This document shows, one piece after another, positions 24,201-33,371 of a DNA stretch of 64,000 bases. How positions within the stretch are numbered: the stretch's first letter is position 1; each line of letters begins with the position of its first letter. Where the stretch lies: contig CM036158.1 in assembly GCA_020631735.1 (NCBI GenBank), positions 85,065,421 through 85,129,420 of the forward strand, read 5' to 3'. A program made the translations under genes and the position numbers. Below the pieces are notes generated by a model. That model saw nothing but the letters and a program-made list of their open reading frames with translations. It had not been told where the DNA came from and ran no database searches. This stretch comes from Saccharum officinarum (taxonomy: Eukaryota; Streptophyta; Magnoliopsida; Poales; Poaceae).

Positions 24201-24530
24201 CACTAATCCAACCAGGATGTTTCATCCTAAAAACTTGTAAAAAATGAAAAGAGAAACAATCCTATCAGCATTTGCATATTCACATCATCCATTAAGCATC
24301 TTAACCTACTTTCATGGTGTGTAAGTTCCTGAGTTAAAAAAAAATCTTATCATTTAATCATTGTAACGACAAAACTCTGAGGGTTAAACTTATCGCTGTC
24401 AGACAATGATCTGTGTTACCTGACCGCTGTGAAATTGACTCCAGCAAGTTAATAGAGCTGGTGCTGATTTTCCTTCACGTAGCATATGTGCTCCTCTCTT
24501 CCATGACTGGCTCAAGATGCTCTTCAGCAT
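21267..24530 (-). CDS. Mitochondrial-type ribosomal protein uL18 (L18p/L5e family), two exons
   Basis: The CDS is spliced on the minus strand. Exon 1 is 24530 down to 24420 (37 codons, [20 protein letters not shown] at the start, ending QFHSGQ before GTAACA). Exon 2 is 21719 down to 21267 (150 codons plus stop, after TTTCCAG). Both splice sites are in phase 0, giving 187 residues. Exon 1 is basic with few acidic residues, like a mitochondrial presequence. Exon 2 contains the L18p/L5e domain ([20 protein letters not shown] with R for the first [34 protein letters not shown]) and the plant-specific lead-in [20 protein letters not shown]. Known members bind 5S rRNA in bacteria; in plants this longer form is predicted to be organellar. 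The 2.7-kb intron (21720-24419) contains an RTE LINE. A further upstream non-coding exon ending near 24785 (donor CAGGTATGTAGG) is possible. The frame is undamaged. Confidence 0.85.
22712..23691 (+). mobile_element. 5'-truncated RTE-type LINE with 9-bp target duplication
   Basis: The translation starts inside the reverse transcriptase ([15 protein letters not shown]), includes the catalytic box [10 protein letters not shown] and the palm/thumb segment [17 protein letters not shown]. After a frameshift near 23100 it continues with [19 protein letters not shown] and the C-terminal WFGHVQRRP region to a stop at 23563-23565. The 3' end has CTACCCCAACTTGCTTGGGA and a (TTG)n tail. TATGTTTAG flanks both sides (22703-22711 and 23692-23700). 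It lies inside the uL18 intron, opposite in orientation to that gene. The missing endonuclease and the frameshift make it dead. Confidence 0.9.
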
Positions 24531-25519
24531 GTTTACCTCAACCGCATGCAGTGCTCAATAAATACCAATGCCAGTCAATCTGTGTAAGAACAAGAGTGTA
24601 TTACAGCCCAGAAACTTTAATACACATTTGACCTTCTATAACTGAATTTGGTCTGTTCAATTTGCATGCAGAATCCTAATTAGTAGAATGTGGTTGTGGA
24701 TGTGGAATTGATACAGATCAAGCAATGTTTCCAAATCGTACAATAGAGCCTAGTCAGCAGTATAGTTATCTTGCCTACATACCCTGGTACCCATGATGTA
24801 TAAACTACTGAGAGCAGAGCATCAACCAACAATTGACCAGCAGCAGGCCAGAGCTTGTGGAAGAGAGCCGGTGGTGGCACCTAGACGAAAGGATCCACCA
24901 GCGGCAGGTGCGGGTAACGGATATGGTTGCAGCAGGGAAGGAAACAGCGGCGGCTTGACCGCTTGAGGGCTTTTGCTTTACACTTATTCATGGCCATGAA
25001 AGTGTGGACTATGTTATCCTCGCTTAAATTAGATAAAATCGCCCTTGTTTTCAGCACTACTTTTCAGCAAACGAACAGTGTTTTCCTCTCACAACAAATC
25101 AGCATCAGCCAAATTTCAACGAAACCACGGTGCATAAAGTTGACAAAACAATCATCCAACAACTTGTTAGCTGTACTATTTCTCACTAGATTCATTGCAA
25201 AAAATGGCATATAAGCAGTGGCGGACCCGAAACAATGCCGCGGGTCGGGGCGCTAAATAATAGAAAACTAGAAATCTTACTAGCGGCACACCGCACACTA
25301 ATAGATATAACAAAGAATAGCATGACTATATCGATTTAAAATGCTAATCTTCAACCCAGATCAAGCCATGGCCTTTTTTTGCTCAACCCGGCTCCTTTTG
25401 GTTCCAGTACTAATCTTAGACACATCTTTCTGACTAAAATACCTTTCCATTCTAGCCTCCAATATGAAATATTGCTAATTAAAATGCTACTGTTAGAACT
25501 AGAAGTGGACAGTGGCAGA

Positions 25520-26065
25520 GGGTGAACAAAAATATGGGGTGGGGGGGGGGGGGGGGGGTGATGTTGGCAACTTGACAGAACACAAGTGATGAAGTATAAT
25601 TGAAACGGCGACGATGCCCTTGGGGTCCAGAAGGCTTGTATTTCTTCAAATAATGGTTGCATGGGACCTAACTGCAAGTATGCTTGCCGCAATTTGGATA
25701 TTGCCAAATTTGTGGACACAATGCAGGATCTCTCTCCAAGAATTCAATGTCTGGAAACATGATGTGTTCATTTGTTTGATCTTCTTTCTCAGCTCTGGCT
25801 CCTTCCGTATCTGTATCTTCTTCTTCTGCTATTCCAATTGCTTCTTCCTGGACTTCTTGTCTTTGCGGCTCCGGATCATCTAACTCACTTGCAGCTGCAG
25901 CTTCTTGTTCTCGTTGCCTTAGGTGATCCAATTCATCTAACTGAGCTGCTGCTGCTTCCTCATTTCCTTCTTGCCTTTGGGGTTCCAAATCACCTAGCTG
26001 AAGTATTGGAGGAGCCTGAACGGTATCTTCCTCTTCCCCAACATCTGATTCATCTCGTTTTCTTT
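25520..26065 (-). pseudogene. hAT-type TTF zinc-finger (ZMYM1-like) gene start, frameshifted
   Basis: On the minus strand an exon begins after TTTTTACAAAAG with KRKRDESDVGEEEDTV, followed by an acidic Gln/Glu-rich linker with internal repetition (LEPQRQEGNEEAAAAQ, DPEPQRQEVQEEA). It then gives DIEFLERDPALCPQIWQYP and, after a one-base shift, LRQAYLQLGPMQP. The LERDPG..IWEYP / AYLQLGPCQP pattern is the start of the TTF-type domain of plant hAT-like/ZMYM1-like proteins. The sequence then decays into a poly-G tract (about 25540-25558). The upstream GC-rich segment 26198-26510 could be its 5' leader. Only an N-terminal relic remains. Confidence 0.55.
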
Positions 26066-26519
26066 TGTAAAAAGAATGGAGAGACAGTTTTCATGTGAAC
26101 CATTGTTTTGCTACCTAATTAAACAATTGCATCCAGTTAATCTGGATCTGAATCTAGCATCTACCAAAACCACCTGGAAATGAAATAGAGCAAAAGATTG
26201 GAGTTGAAGATTGGAGAAGAAGAAATAACCTGGGACCTGCCGAAGAGGAGGAGCCGGCGACCACCGCTGTTGCGCTGCAGGACTGCCGCGGGACGGAGGG
26301 AGGACGACGAGTCACGAGGGGGAGGAGTTGCGGTGTGCCGCTATCTGCTCGGCTGGGGGCTGGCGGCAGCACGGCGCGGCGCGGCGCCGTGGCGGGTCGA
26401 CGAAGCGGCGGAGCCGCGGAGGAGTCGCCGAGTCGGGCATGACTGCTCCCTCGCTCAGCTGTTCTGCTCTCGTTGCTGGGCTGTCTGGCTACCGGGCTTC
26501 GTGGGCTGAACAAAATTTA

Positions 26520-26762
26520 GGCCTTGTTCAGTTGCAAAAAATTTTGCAAAATGACCCTGTAGTACGTTTCGTTGTTATTTAACAATTAGTTTCCAATCAT
26601 GGTCTAATTAGGCTTAAAAGATTTGTCTCGTCTATTTCGTCTAAACTGTGTAATTAGTTTAATTTTTTATCTATATTTAATGCTTCATGCATGTGTCTAA
26701 AGATTCGATGTGACGGGGAATCTGAAAAATTTTGCAAAATTTTCTAGGAACTAAACCGGCCC
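26520..26762. mobile_element. Tourist MITE with TTA target duplication
   Basis: Ends are GGCCTTGTTCAGTTG and AGGAACTAAACCGGCCC, flanked by TTA at 26517-26519 and 26763-26765. The interior has AAAGATTTGTCTCGTC and TTTAATGCTTCATGCATGTG. This is the best-preserved Tourist copy in the window and supports the class call for the others. Confidence 0.85.
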
Positions 26763-26767
26763 TTAGC

Positions 26768-27683
26768 GAAGAAAATTCACGTTACCTCCCTCAAGGCCTC
26801 AACTCTTGTCCTACACTCTCAAACCGTGTAAACAACCTCCCTATAAACTTATAAAACGTTTGTTTACCTCCTGACCGATTATAAGTGGTTTTCAAACACG
26901 ATTTTATTTTTTTCTTTTTTATTTATATAAGCTAAATCTTAGAAAAATCATAATAAATCATAAAATAGAAAATCCAATTTTATTGTACTCCACATGAGTA
27001 AATCTATACAGTAAACATATAATATAGTATGCTTTAATATAATTTTTTTGTTGTAGCTTTAGATCTATACTTTTTTATAATTAATTCATAGCTGCAGTTT
27101 CTATAGTCTAATTATGATGAAATTTTTATGGTGGGATAATTATTGTATGTTTGAATTATAGTAAAAATTTCATACTCATTGGATCATGTATAACTTAGTT
27201 ATAGATTTATTTAGGTGTATGTTTGTTAAATAAATCTATAACTACATGATCGAATAAGTATGAATTTTTTACTACGGTTCAAGCATATAACAATTAGCCG
27301 CACATAAAAATTTCACCACAATTGGATTTTAGAAACTACAGCTATGAATTAATTATAGAAAGCATAGATCTAAAGCTACAGTTGTACTAAAGCATACCAT
27401 ATTATGTGTTTATTGTGTAGATCTACTCATGTGGAGTCCAACCAAACTGGATTTTCTATTTTATAATTTTTCTGTAATTTACTATAATTTTTCAAAGATT
27501 TAACCAAAATAAATAAAAAAGAAAAAGACAAAACCACCTTTGAAAACCGCATATAACCGGTCAGGGAGGTAAAACGAATGGTTTTAAAAGCTCAAAGAGG
27601 TGGTTTAACTGGTTTTAGAGTTCAGGGAGGAAAAAACAAATTTTCGCAAAAATTGATGGAGATAACGTGGACTTTTTCCTATT
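26768..27683. mobile_element. Long inverted-repeat MULE-type element
   Basis: The left arm (TTCACGTTACCTCCCTC onward) is mirrored by the right arm (GAGATAACGTGGACTTTTTCC), and pairing continues inward for several hundred bases (ACTCCACATGAGTAAATC against GATCTACTCATGTGGAGTCC). Its core is shared with the element at 53796-54476, so both belong to one family. No ORF of note is present. A target duplication could not be identified, perhaps because the Tourist element abuts it. Confidence 0.7.
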
Positions 27684-27689
27684 TAGGAA

Positions 27690-28374
27690 TTTTCTTTTGG
27701 ACAAGCGGGGCTGAAGCCCAGTTTGGCCTGCACTAGGCTCTGCCCGTGGAAGTGGACTACACATTGAAATCGAAATTAAAATGCGGTGTCATTCTGCTCT
27801 TCAAGTGTTCGTCTGTTTTCTCACCGTGATTTCTAGAGCTAGAGCGTGGAGCCTCACTGCCTCAGCCTAGGGCGAGCTGCCTGCTGCAGAAGGGTCGGAC
27901 GTCTGCCGTGCGCGGCCGTCGGGCAAGGCTAAAGGGGCCAAGGGGCGGCCGCCGGCCAGTTGGGGCTTTGGAGCCGTGGTCCACGCGTGGAGAGCTCTCG
28001 CCATCGCCAACGCCCGACACGGACTCGCCGTGGAATCGCGGTCGTCGGTCGAAGGGTAGTGAGCGTTCCGCGTTTGGTGAGGCGGCCACCACTAGCACCT
28101 GAGCAGGCCAGGCCGCCGCCAACGCCAGGGCTAGGGTTTGCCTCAGCTGGGCATGGACGCGTGGAGCAGGGCTGCCTTGGGCTGGCCGGGGGAGGGCTAC
28201 CTTTCCATTCTTGGGCTAATGTCTGCTGAAGACCTGCTCCTATAGAACCTGGGCCGCGTTCCAGGATGCAGCCCCCAGCCAGAGGCCCATGCCCACCCTC
28301 AATATCACTTGCACTAAACAGAAACGATAAATTACAAATTAGGTTAACTAGAAAACCAGCGCCCTTGCTACAGT
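27690..28374. other. GC-rich intergenic stretch without recognised gene
   Basis: ORFs on both strands at 27860-28230 overlap in GC-rich DNA and look composition-driven. I see nothing else. Confidence 0.4.
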
Positions 28375-28539
28375 CAGCGGCGGATCTACACGGGGCTGGG
28401 TGGGCTCCAGCCCCCCCTAATGACTGGATTTACCACTAAAAACACTGTAGCAAAAACTCAAATCACTGTTAAATCTTCATACAAATCAACATCTCCATTG
28501 TTTTAGCCCCCCTTGATTCTCGTCCTGCATCCGCCACTG
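28375..28539. mobile_element. hAT-like MITE with 8-bp target duplication
   Basis: The ends are CAGCGGCGGATC and ATCCGCCACTG, the CAGTGGCGGAT-type inverted terminus of grass hAT MITEs. The flanks GCTACAGT (28367-28374) and CCTACAGT (28540-28547) match at seven of eight positions, the 8-bp duplication expected for hAT. Confidence 0.8.
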
Positions 28540-28915
28540 CCTACAGTAGCGAGCCGATCAAAACAAAAAAAAATGATTAAAATTTAGACACATAATTGGA
28601 TGTGGCTTGGAGATCTATCCAAAATGATTATTAGACTCATCATTGGGATATGAACTCTAATTTTTGACATATCGGAGCAACAAATAATTAGGGAGCAGCC
28701 GTGTACATACTTCAGAATTGCAGTAGTGTACAGTGTACACACTTCAAATTGGCATTAGTGGACATAATGCTGCAGAGTCCGGCCATGGTAAAGATCAATG
28801 CGGATGGAACACATGTGGTTCAAACTAGCGTTATTGCTAGAAGATATGGTCTGCTTAACAATTGGGCAGGTGCTTTTTCATGGTGAAAGTGCATAAAGGG
28901 TGGCTCTAAGATGTA

Positions 28916-29229
28916 CTCCCTCCGTAAAAAAAATGCAATTCTACGTTCCTAAGGTCAGATCAGTGGCAAAGCGAAATTACCCGTACGCCCCTGCTTTATT
29001 CCTCTTACAGACATTCACAGGCGCACTGCCAATACGTGAGGATCGATAAATTGGTACGGAGAGAAGGTGACTTGGGAGACTTGTGGCTGAGAAACGTTTG
29101 ATGGCATGGAGGGACGTGAGAGCAGGACCTGCTGTGTTGCCTAACCTATGCACCAACAAGTCTACAATTGCATTCTTTGTTGGACAAGACCAAAGAGCTA
29201 AAATTACATCCTTTATCGGAGAGAGGGAG
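28916..29229. mobile_element. Stowaway-type (Tc1/mariner) MITE
   Basis: It starts CTCCCTCCGT and ends GGAGAGAGGGAG, flanked by TA on each side (28914-28915 and 29230-29231). Terminus and TA duplication are diagnostic of Stowaway MITEs. The interior has no ORF of interest. Confidence 0.85.
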
Positions 29230-29231
29230 TA

Positions 29232-30007
29232 GCATCGTCCATTGGTCGGTTAGCATCAAACTCTTCCTACTCTCATATTTTTTATTTAGATTCAATTTTC
29301 ATCTCACGGTTTTAGATAATTGCTCCTCTTCTTGATCTATAAAACTTAGAAGAGCCTTTCAGAAGCTACATCTGAGTACACCTGCTGAAAAATGAAGAAA
29401 CATGCACATGAAGAGATAAGAACCGAACTGTTACAACAATACAATGATGAGTTGATGAGCATGAGCTGATCATGATGATTATTTGCCTAGAAACGATTGG
29501 AGATGTGTTATTTCTTCCAGTCGATCATGGCCCCGAGGAGGTTGACACTTGACAGCTGTGGGGGCCGGTTGCATACGCGCCGCAAAAAGACGTCCAAGAT
29601 ATAAATATGATTTAGAAAAAGGTTGACAAATAAAAAAGATCGGTCGTCCCGCGACCTCAGTCCACACTGGAACACATCGTCATCGCTGAGGGTGACCGGC
29701 GAGTGCGCGACGAATCGCGTTGCTCTGGGTGCAACAGGAACGTGGGAGGCTCAATGGATGTGCGGACCCAAACCAAGCAGAAGGTAACACAACGGCCGAG
29801 CCCTTGCTCCCGTGAGGCCGTGACCGTCCCGTCCAAGAAGAATCAAACCCATCAATGCGTTGGTTAGACGGACGCATCAACGGCGCCACCGGATCGTGCC
29901 ACTGTTTCCGACCTCACCCCTTCACCCCCTTCGTGTAGCTCGGCTCGCCTCATCGTTTCATTGACTCCTCTGCAAGACTGCCATACCCACAATTGGATTT
30001 GTACTAT
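29232..30007. other. Intergenic stretch, nothing recognised
   Basis: Two short minus-strand ORFs (29479-29667, 29680-29889) show no family features. No repeat or RNA gene was seen. Confidence 0.4.
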
Positions 30008-30324
30008 GGCCGGGTTTTTTTAACTCCATCCATCACATCCAATGTTTGACACATGTATGGAGTGCTAAACGATGACGAAAAAAACTAATTGTACAGTTCT
30101 CGAGAAAATCGTGAGATAAATCTTTTAAGCCTAATTAGTTCATGAAAAGTCTTAAGTGCTACAGTACCAACATGTGCTAATGACAGATTAATTAGGATCA
30201 TTAGATTCGTCTCTTAGTTTCCTGATGGGTTTTGTAATTTGTTTTTTTATTAGTATCAAAAAAATCTTCCGACATATCCGATGTGATACCCAAAAAATTT
30301 TCTTTTCGCGAACTAAACGCAGCC
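30008..30324. mobile_element. Tourist-like MITE, cluster member 1
   Basis: It starts GGCCGGGTTTTTTTAACTCC and ends GAACTAAACGCAGCC, with the interior CATGTATGGAGTGCTAAACG and AATCTTTTAAGCCTAATTAG. The middle is rearranged compared with the other members. Confidence 0.65.
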
Positions 30325-30477
30325 TATCATTATTCAGAAAATGGGTTCCGGCCGTGCTGGCACGTCTTTAATCCTTGCCGTAAATCAGTTTCATGAGACA
30401 AGGCGCATGCAAACGCAAGGCAGTGGATGGTCAGTAGCTCTCGTCCTGACTGTTCCACATGAGGGCAATCGGTACTC

Positions 30478-30752
30478 GGGCGCTGTTTAGATCCTAAATT
30501 TTTCCCTAAGTTCTACTATGCAAAAAAAAGATTCTCCATAACATCAAAATACCGGCACATGCATGGAGTACTAAATGTAGATAAAATTAAAAACTAATTG
30601 CACAGTTTAGTTGTACTTTGCGAGACGAATCTTTTGAGCCTAATTAGTCAATGTTTGGATAAAAATTTACAAATACAAACGAAATGCTACAGTATAAAAA
30701 AATCTACTGTGCAGAATTTGGAGGGCCCAAATCAGGCCAACTAAACACGGCC
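30478..30752. mobile_element. Tourist-like MITE, cluster member 2
   Basis: It starts GGGCGCTGTTTAGATCC and ends CAACTAAACACGGCC, with GACGAATCTTTTGAGCC in the interior. Confidence 0.75.
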
Positions 30753-30815
30753 TCGGTAGCAGCATGCTCCTAGACAACAACAGCGGTAGATCGCAGATTC
30801 AATTATGGATCACCA

Positions 30816-31079
30816 GCCCTGTTCAGTTACTTTCAAAATCCAGAATTTAACACTACGTAAAAAGAAGATTTTCCGTCACATTAAACTTGCGGTATATGCA
30901 TAGAGTACTAAATGTAGACGAAATCAAAAACTAAGTGCATAGTTTAGATGTACGTTACGAGACGAATATTTTAAACCTAATTAGTCAATAATTAGACAAT
31001 TATTACCGGATGCAAACACAACGCTACCGTGCGCTACAGTAATTTTGACGGCGCCAAATTTTGGCAACTAAACATGGCA
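30816..31079. mobile_element. Tourist-like MITE, cluster member 3
   Basis: It starts GCCCTGTTCAGTTAC and ends GGCAACTAAACATGGCA. It carries GAGACGAATATTTTAAACC, a diverged form of the family core. Confidence 0.7.
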
Positions 31080-31280
31080 GGTAGAAAAAAAATATGAGAT
31101 CGATGCGCGTACGTACAGTATGCTCCACCAAAGTCAACATGTAGCAGTAGTCACCACTCACCAGGCAGGCAGGCCACACAAGTAGGCGAGGGGCGCATTA
31201 ACTTGGACATTCATACCGTCACCAACCTCCTGCGTGAGTCGTGATCCTGTGCCAGTCGCCACTTTGCCAGTAGAAGCGGA

Positions 31281-31565
31281 GGCCGTGTTTAGATGCCGAG
31301 TTTGGACGCCCGATTCGGCGTCTGCTGCTACAGTGTTCCTGTCGGAACACTGTAGCAGCTTTTGTTTTTTAGTGCAAAAAATTGTCCAAAAAATGATTAA
31401 TTAGACTCAAAATGTTCGTCTCGTAAAGTACAACAAAACTATGCAATTAGTTTTTGATTTCATCTACATTTAGTACTCCATGCATTTGCCGACATTTTGA
31501 TGTGATGGGGAATCTTCTTTTTGCATAGTAAAATTTGGGGTAAAATTTGGTAACTAAACAAGGCC
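31281..31565. mobile_element. Tourist-like MITE, cluster member 4 (opposite orientation)
   Basis: It starts GGCCGTGTTTAGATGCC and ends GGTAACTAAACAAGGCC. The core reads AAAATGTTCGTCTCG, so it lies inverted relative to members 1-3. A self-complementary GTGTTCCTGTCGGAACAC sits near the left end (31333-31350). Confidence 0.75.
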
Positions 31566-31583
31566 GGAGCTTGAATCCACTGT

Positions 31584-31828
31584 GGCCATGTTTAGTTTCA
31601 AAATATCTCATTAAAAAACAGTAGATTTCTCGTCACATCGAATCTTTAAACATATGCATGAAGCATTAAATATAGATAAAAAAATAAAACTAATTATACA
31701 GTTTAGACGAAATGGACGAGACGAATCTTTTAAGCCTAATTAAACCATAATTAGACACTAATTACCAAATAACAACAAAAAGTACTACAGTAGCATTTCG
31801 TAAAATATTTCAGGAACTAAACAAACCC
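31584..31828. mobile_element. Tourist-like MITE, cluster member 5
   Basis: It starts GGCCATGTTTAGTTTC and ends AGGAACTAAACAAACCC, with CGTCACATCGAATCTTTAAA in the interior. Confidence 0.75.
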
Positions 31829-31898
31829 TAGCCAGCTCCAAAATAGAAAAACACAAGCTGGGCTCGGTCAAGAGTCAGACATCAGAAGAAAGAGTTTA

Positions 31899-32110
31899 GG
31901 GTGGGTTCAGTTTCTTCAAAATTCTAAAAATTTTACAAGATTCTTCGTCACATCGAATTTTAAGACGCATGCATAGAACATTAAATATAGATAAAAAATA
32001 ACTAATTACACATTTTGGTTTTAAATAACGAGACGAATCTTTAGAACCTAATTAGTCCATAATTAAACATTAATTATCAAATATAAATGAAAGAGTTACT
32101 GTGCTTTCAA
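31899..32110. mobile_element. Tourist-like MITE, cluster member 6, right end truncated
   Basis: It starts GGGTGGGTTCAGTTTC and has CGTCACATCGAATTTTAAGA and GAGACGAATCTTTAGAACC. The expected ACTAAAC right terminus is missing. Confidence 0.6.
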
Positions 32111-32679
32111 ACACCGCGAGTTTGATCGACGAGGAGTGCCACTTCGCCAAGGCTACATCATGTCCATGTGCATGTGCATAGCCATAGATAGCTATGGAGT
32201 TCATCCCTCCCTATTGATTCCTGGTTTGGACTTGGGAGACTCTCTTGATGCACAAACGTGGTCAAGGATGTTAGGTACAGTGGGCAGTGGCACTCGCACT
32301 AAAACCAGTAGCGGCAACTCTTTCGTCCCTAGTCAACCGGACCAGTACCACTGCCACGTTAGTAGAACATCGCCCACGTAGAACGTCGCAGTTTTCAAAG
32401 AGGTAGAGCCGTAGAGGTAAGTGTGACGTGACGGCATGGCGGCAAGTCCTTGTTCTTGCTCCATTACTGTGACTCATCAGACCTGATGAGTGCGGGGGCA
32501 GTGCAGGCATTAAAACCCATTTGTTGCTTCCCCTTCGGATCCTTCGTCCGACCCTCCGGCCCCCCAACGCCGGCAGCGCAGTTACTCCCCCCTCCCTCCC
32601 TCGCCATCCATCCTCCTCCACTCCACAGTCCACACTGTGCAGTGCATGCCACTCCCGTTAACACTAGCCGCGGTGGGTA

Positions 32680-32825
32680 CTCTAAAACGATACTCTAAAG
32701 CTTTAGAGTATAAATATAGAGTAAAAACTGCTGCACTGGATACTCTAAAACGATATTTTATCCTTTCTCTCACTCTATATTTAGAGTAGCACTGTGCTTA
32801 CTCTATACTCTATAGTGGCGGACCC
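32680..32825. repeat. Short inverted-repeat cluster of TACTCTAAA units
   Basis: The segment has a perfect palindrome TACTCTAAAGCTTTAGAGTA (32690-32709) and several further TACTCTAAA or TTTAGAGTA units in both orientations up to 32800. It resembles a small palindromic MITE; the family is not recognised. It lies about 0.55 kb upstream of the DUF547 start codon. Confidence 0.45.
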
Positions 32826-33371
32826 CACTAGCTAAACAAAGAAAAAAAATACTATAATTCACAAACCAAAAATCCAAATTAAATTCTGATTTCACCATTA
32901 AATTCGTCTCAATAAATTCTTCAAAACTAGATGACACATGGATATATTTAGATAAAGTGACAAGTGGGTCATACGATAGATATAGTGGATAGAGGATGAT
33001 ATAGAGGATGGATGGGTGCGGAAGAATTGAGTATAGATGAGAGAATCTTGCTGACCAGGACGTATAGTGCGGATAGCCTAATCCCCCTCCATCTCCATCC
33101 GCCAGTGCCGTGAAGCCCACCACACGGCCCCGCGGAAGCAGAGCATTTGCCACCACCACACCGAATTAATCGTCGGCGACGCGGCCCTGCCCCTGTGCGC
33201 AGGATGCTCTTTGCCTGCCTGCTACTGTTCACCTCTGCTCATATAGCGCGCGGCTAGCAGAGCAGCTTCTGGATCGACGCGTGCGTCGTGCGATGTAGCA
33301 GTGGCTGCCTAGCTAGTTGGCAAACAGTGCTAGCTACACGATAGCTAGGCACGCCGCCGGCGCCGGGATCC

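Noticed and set aside
27862..28229. Three overlapping ORFs of 64-89 codons
   Set aside because: GC composition artefacts, no recognisable domain, no splice context.
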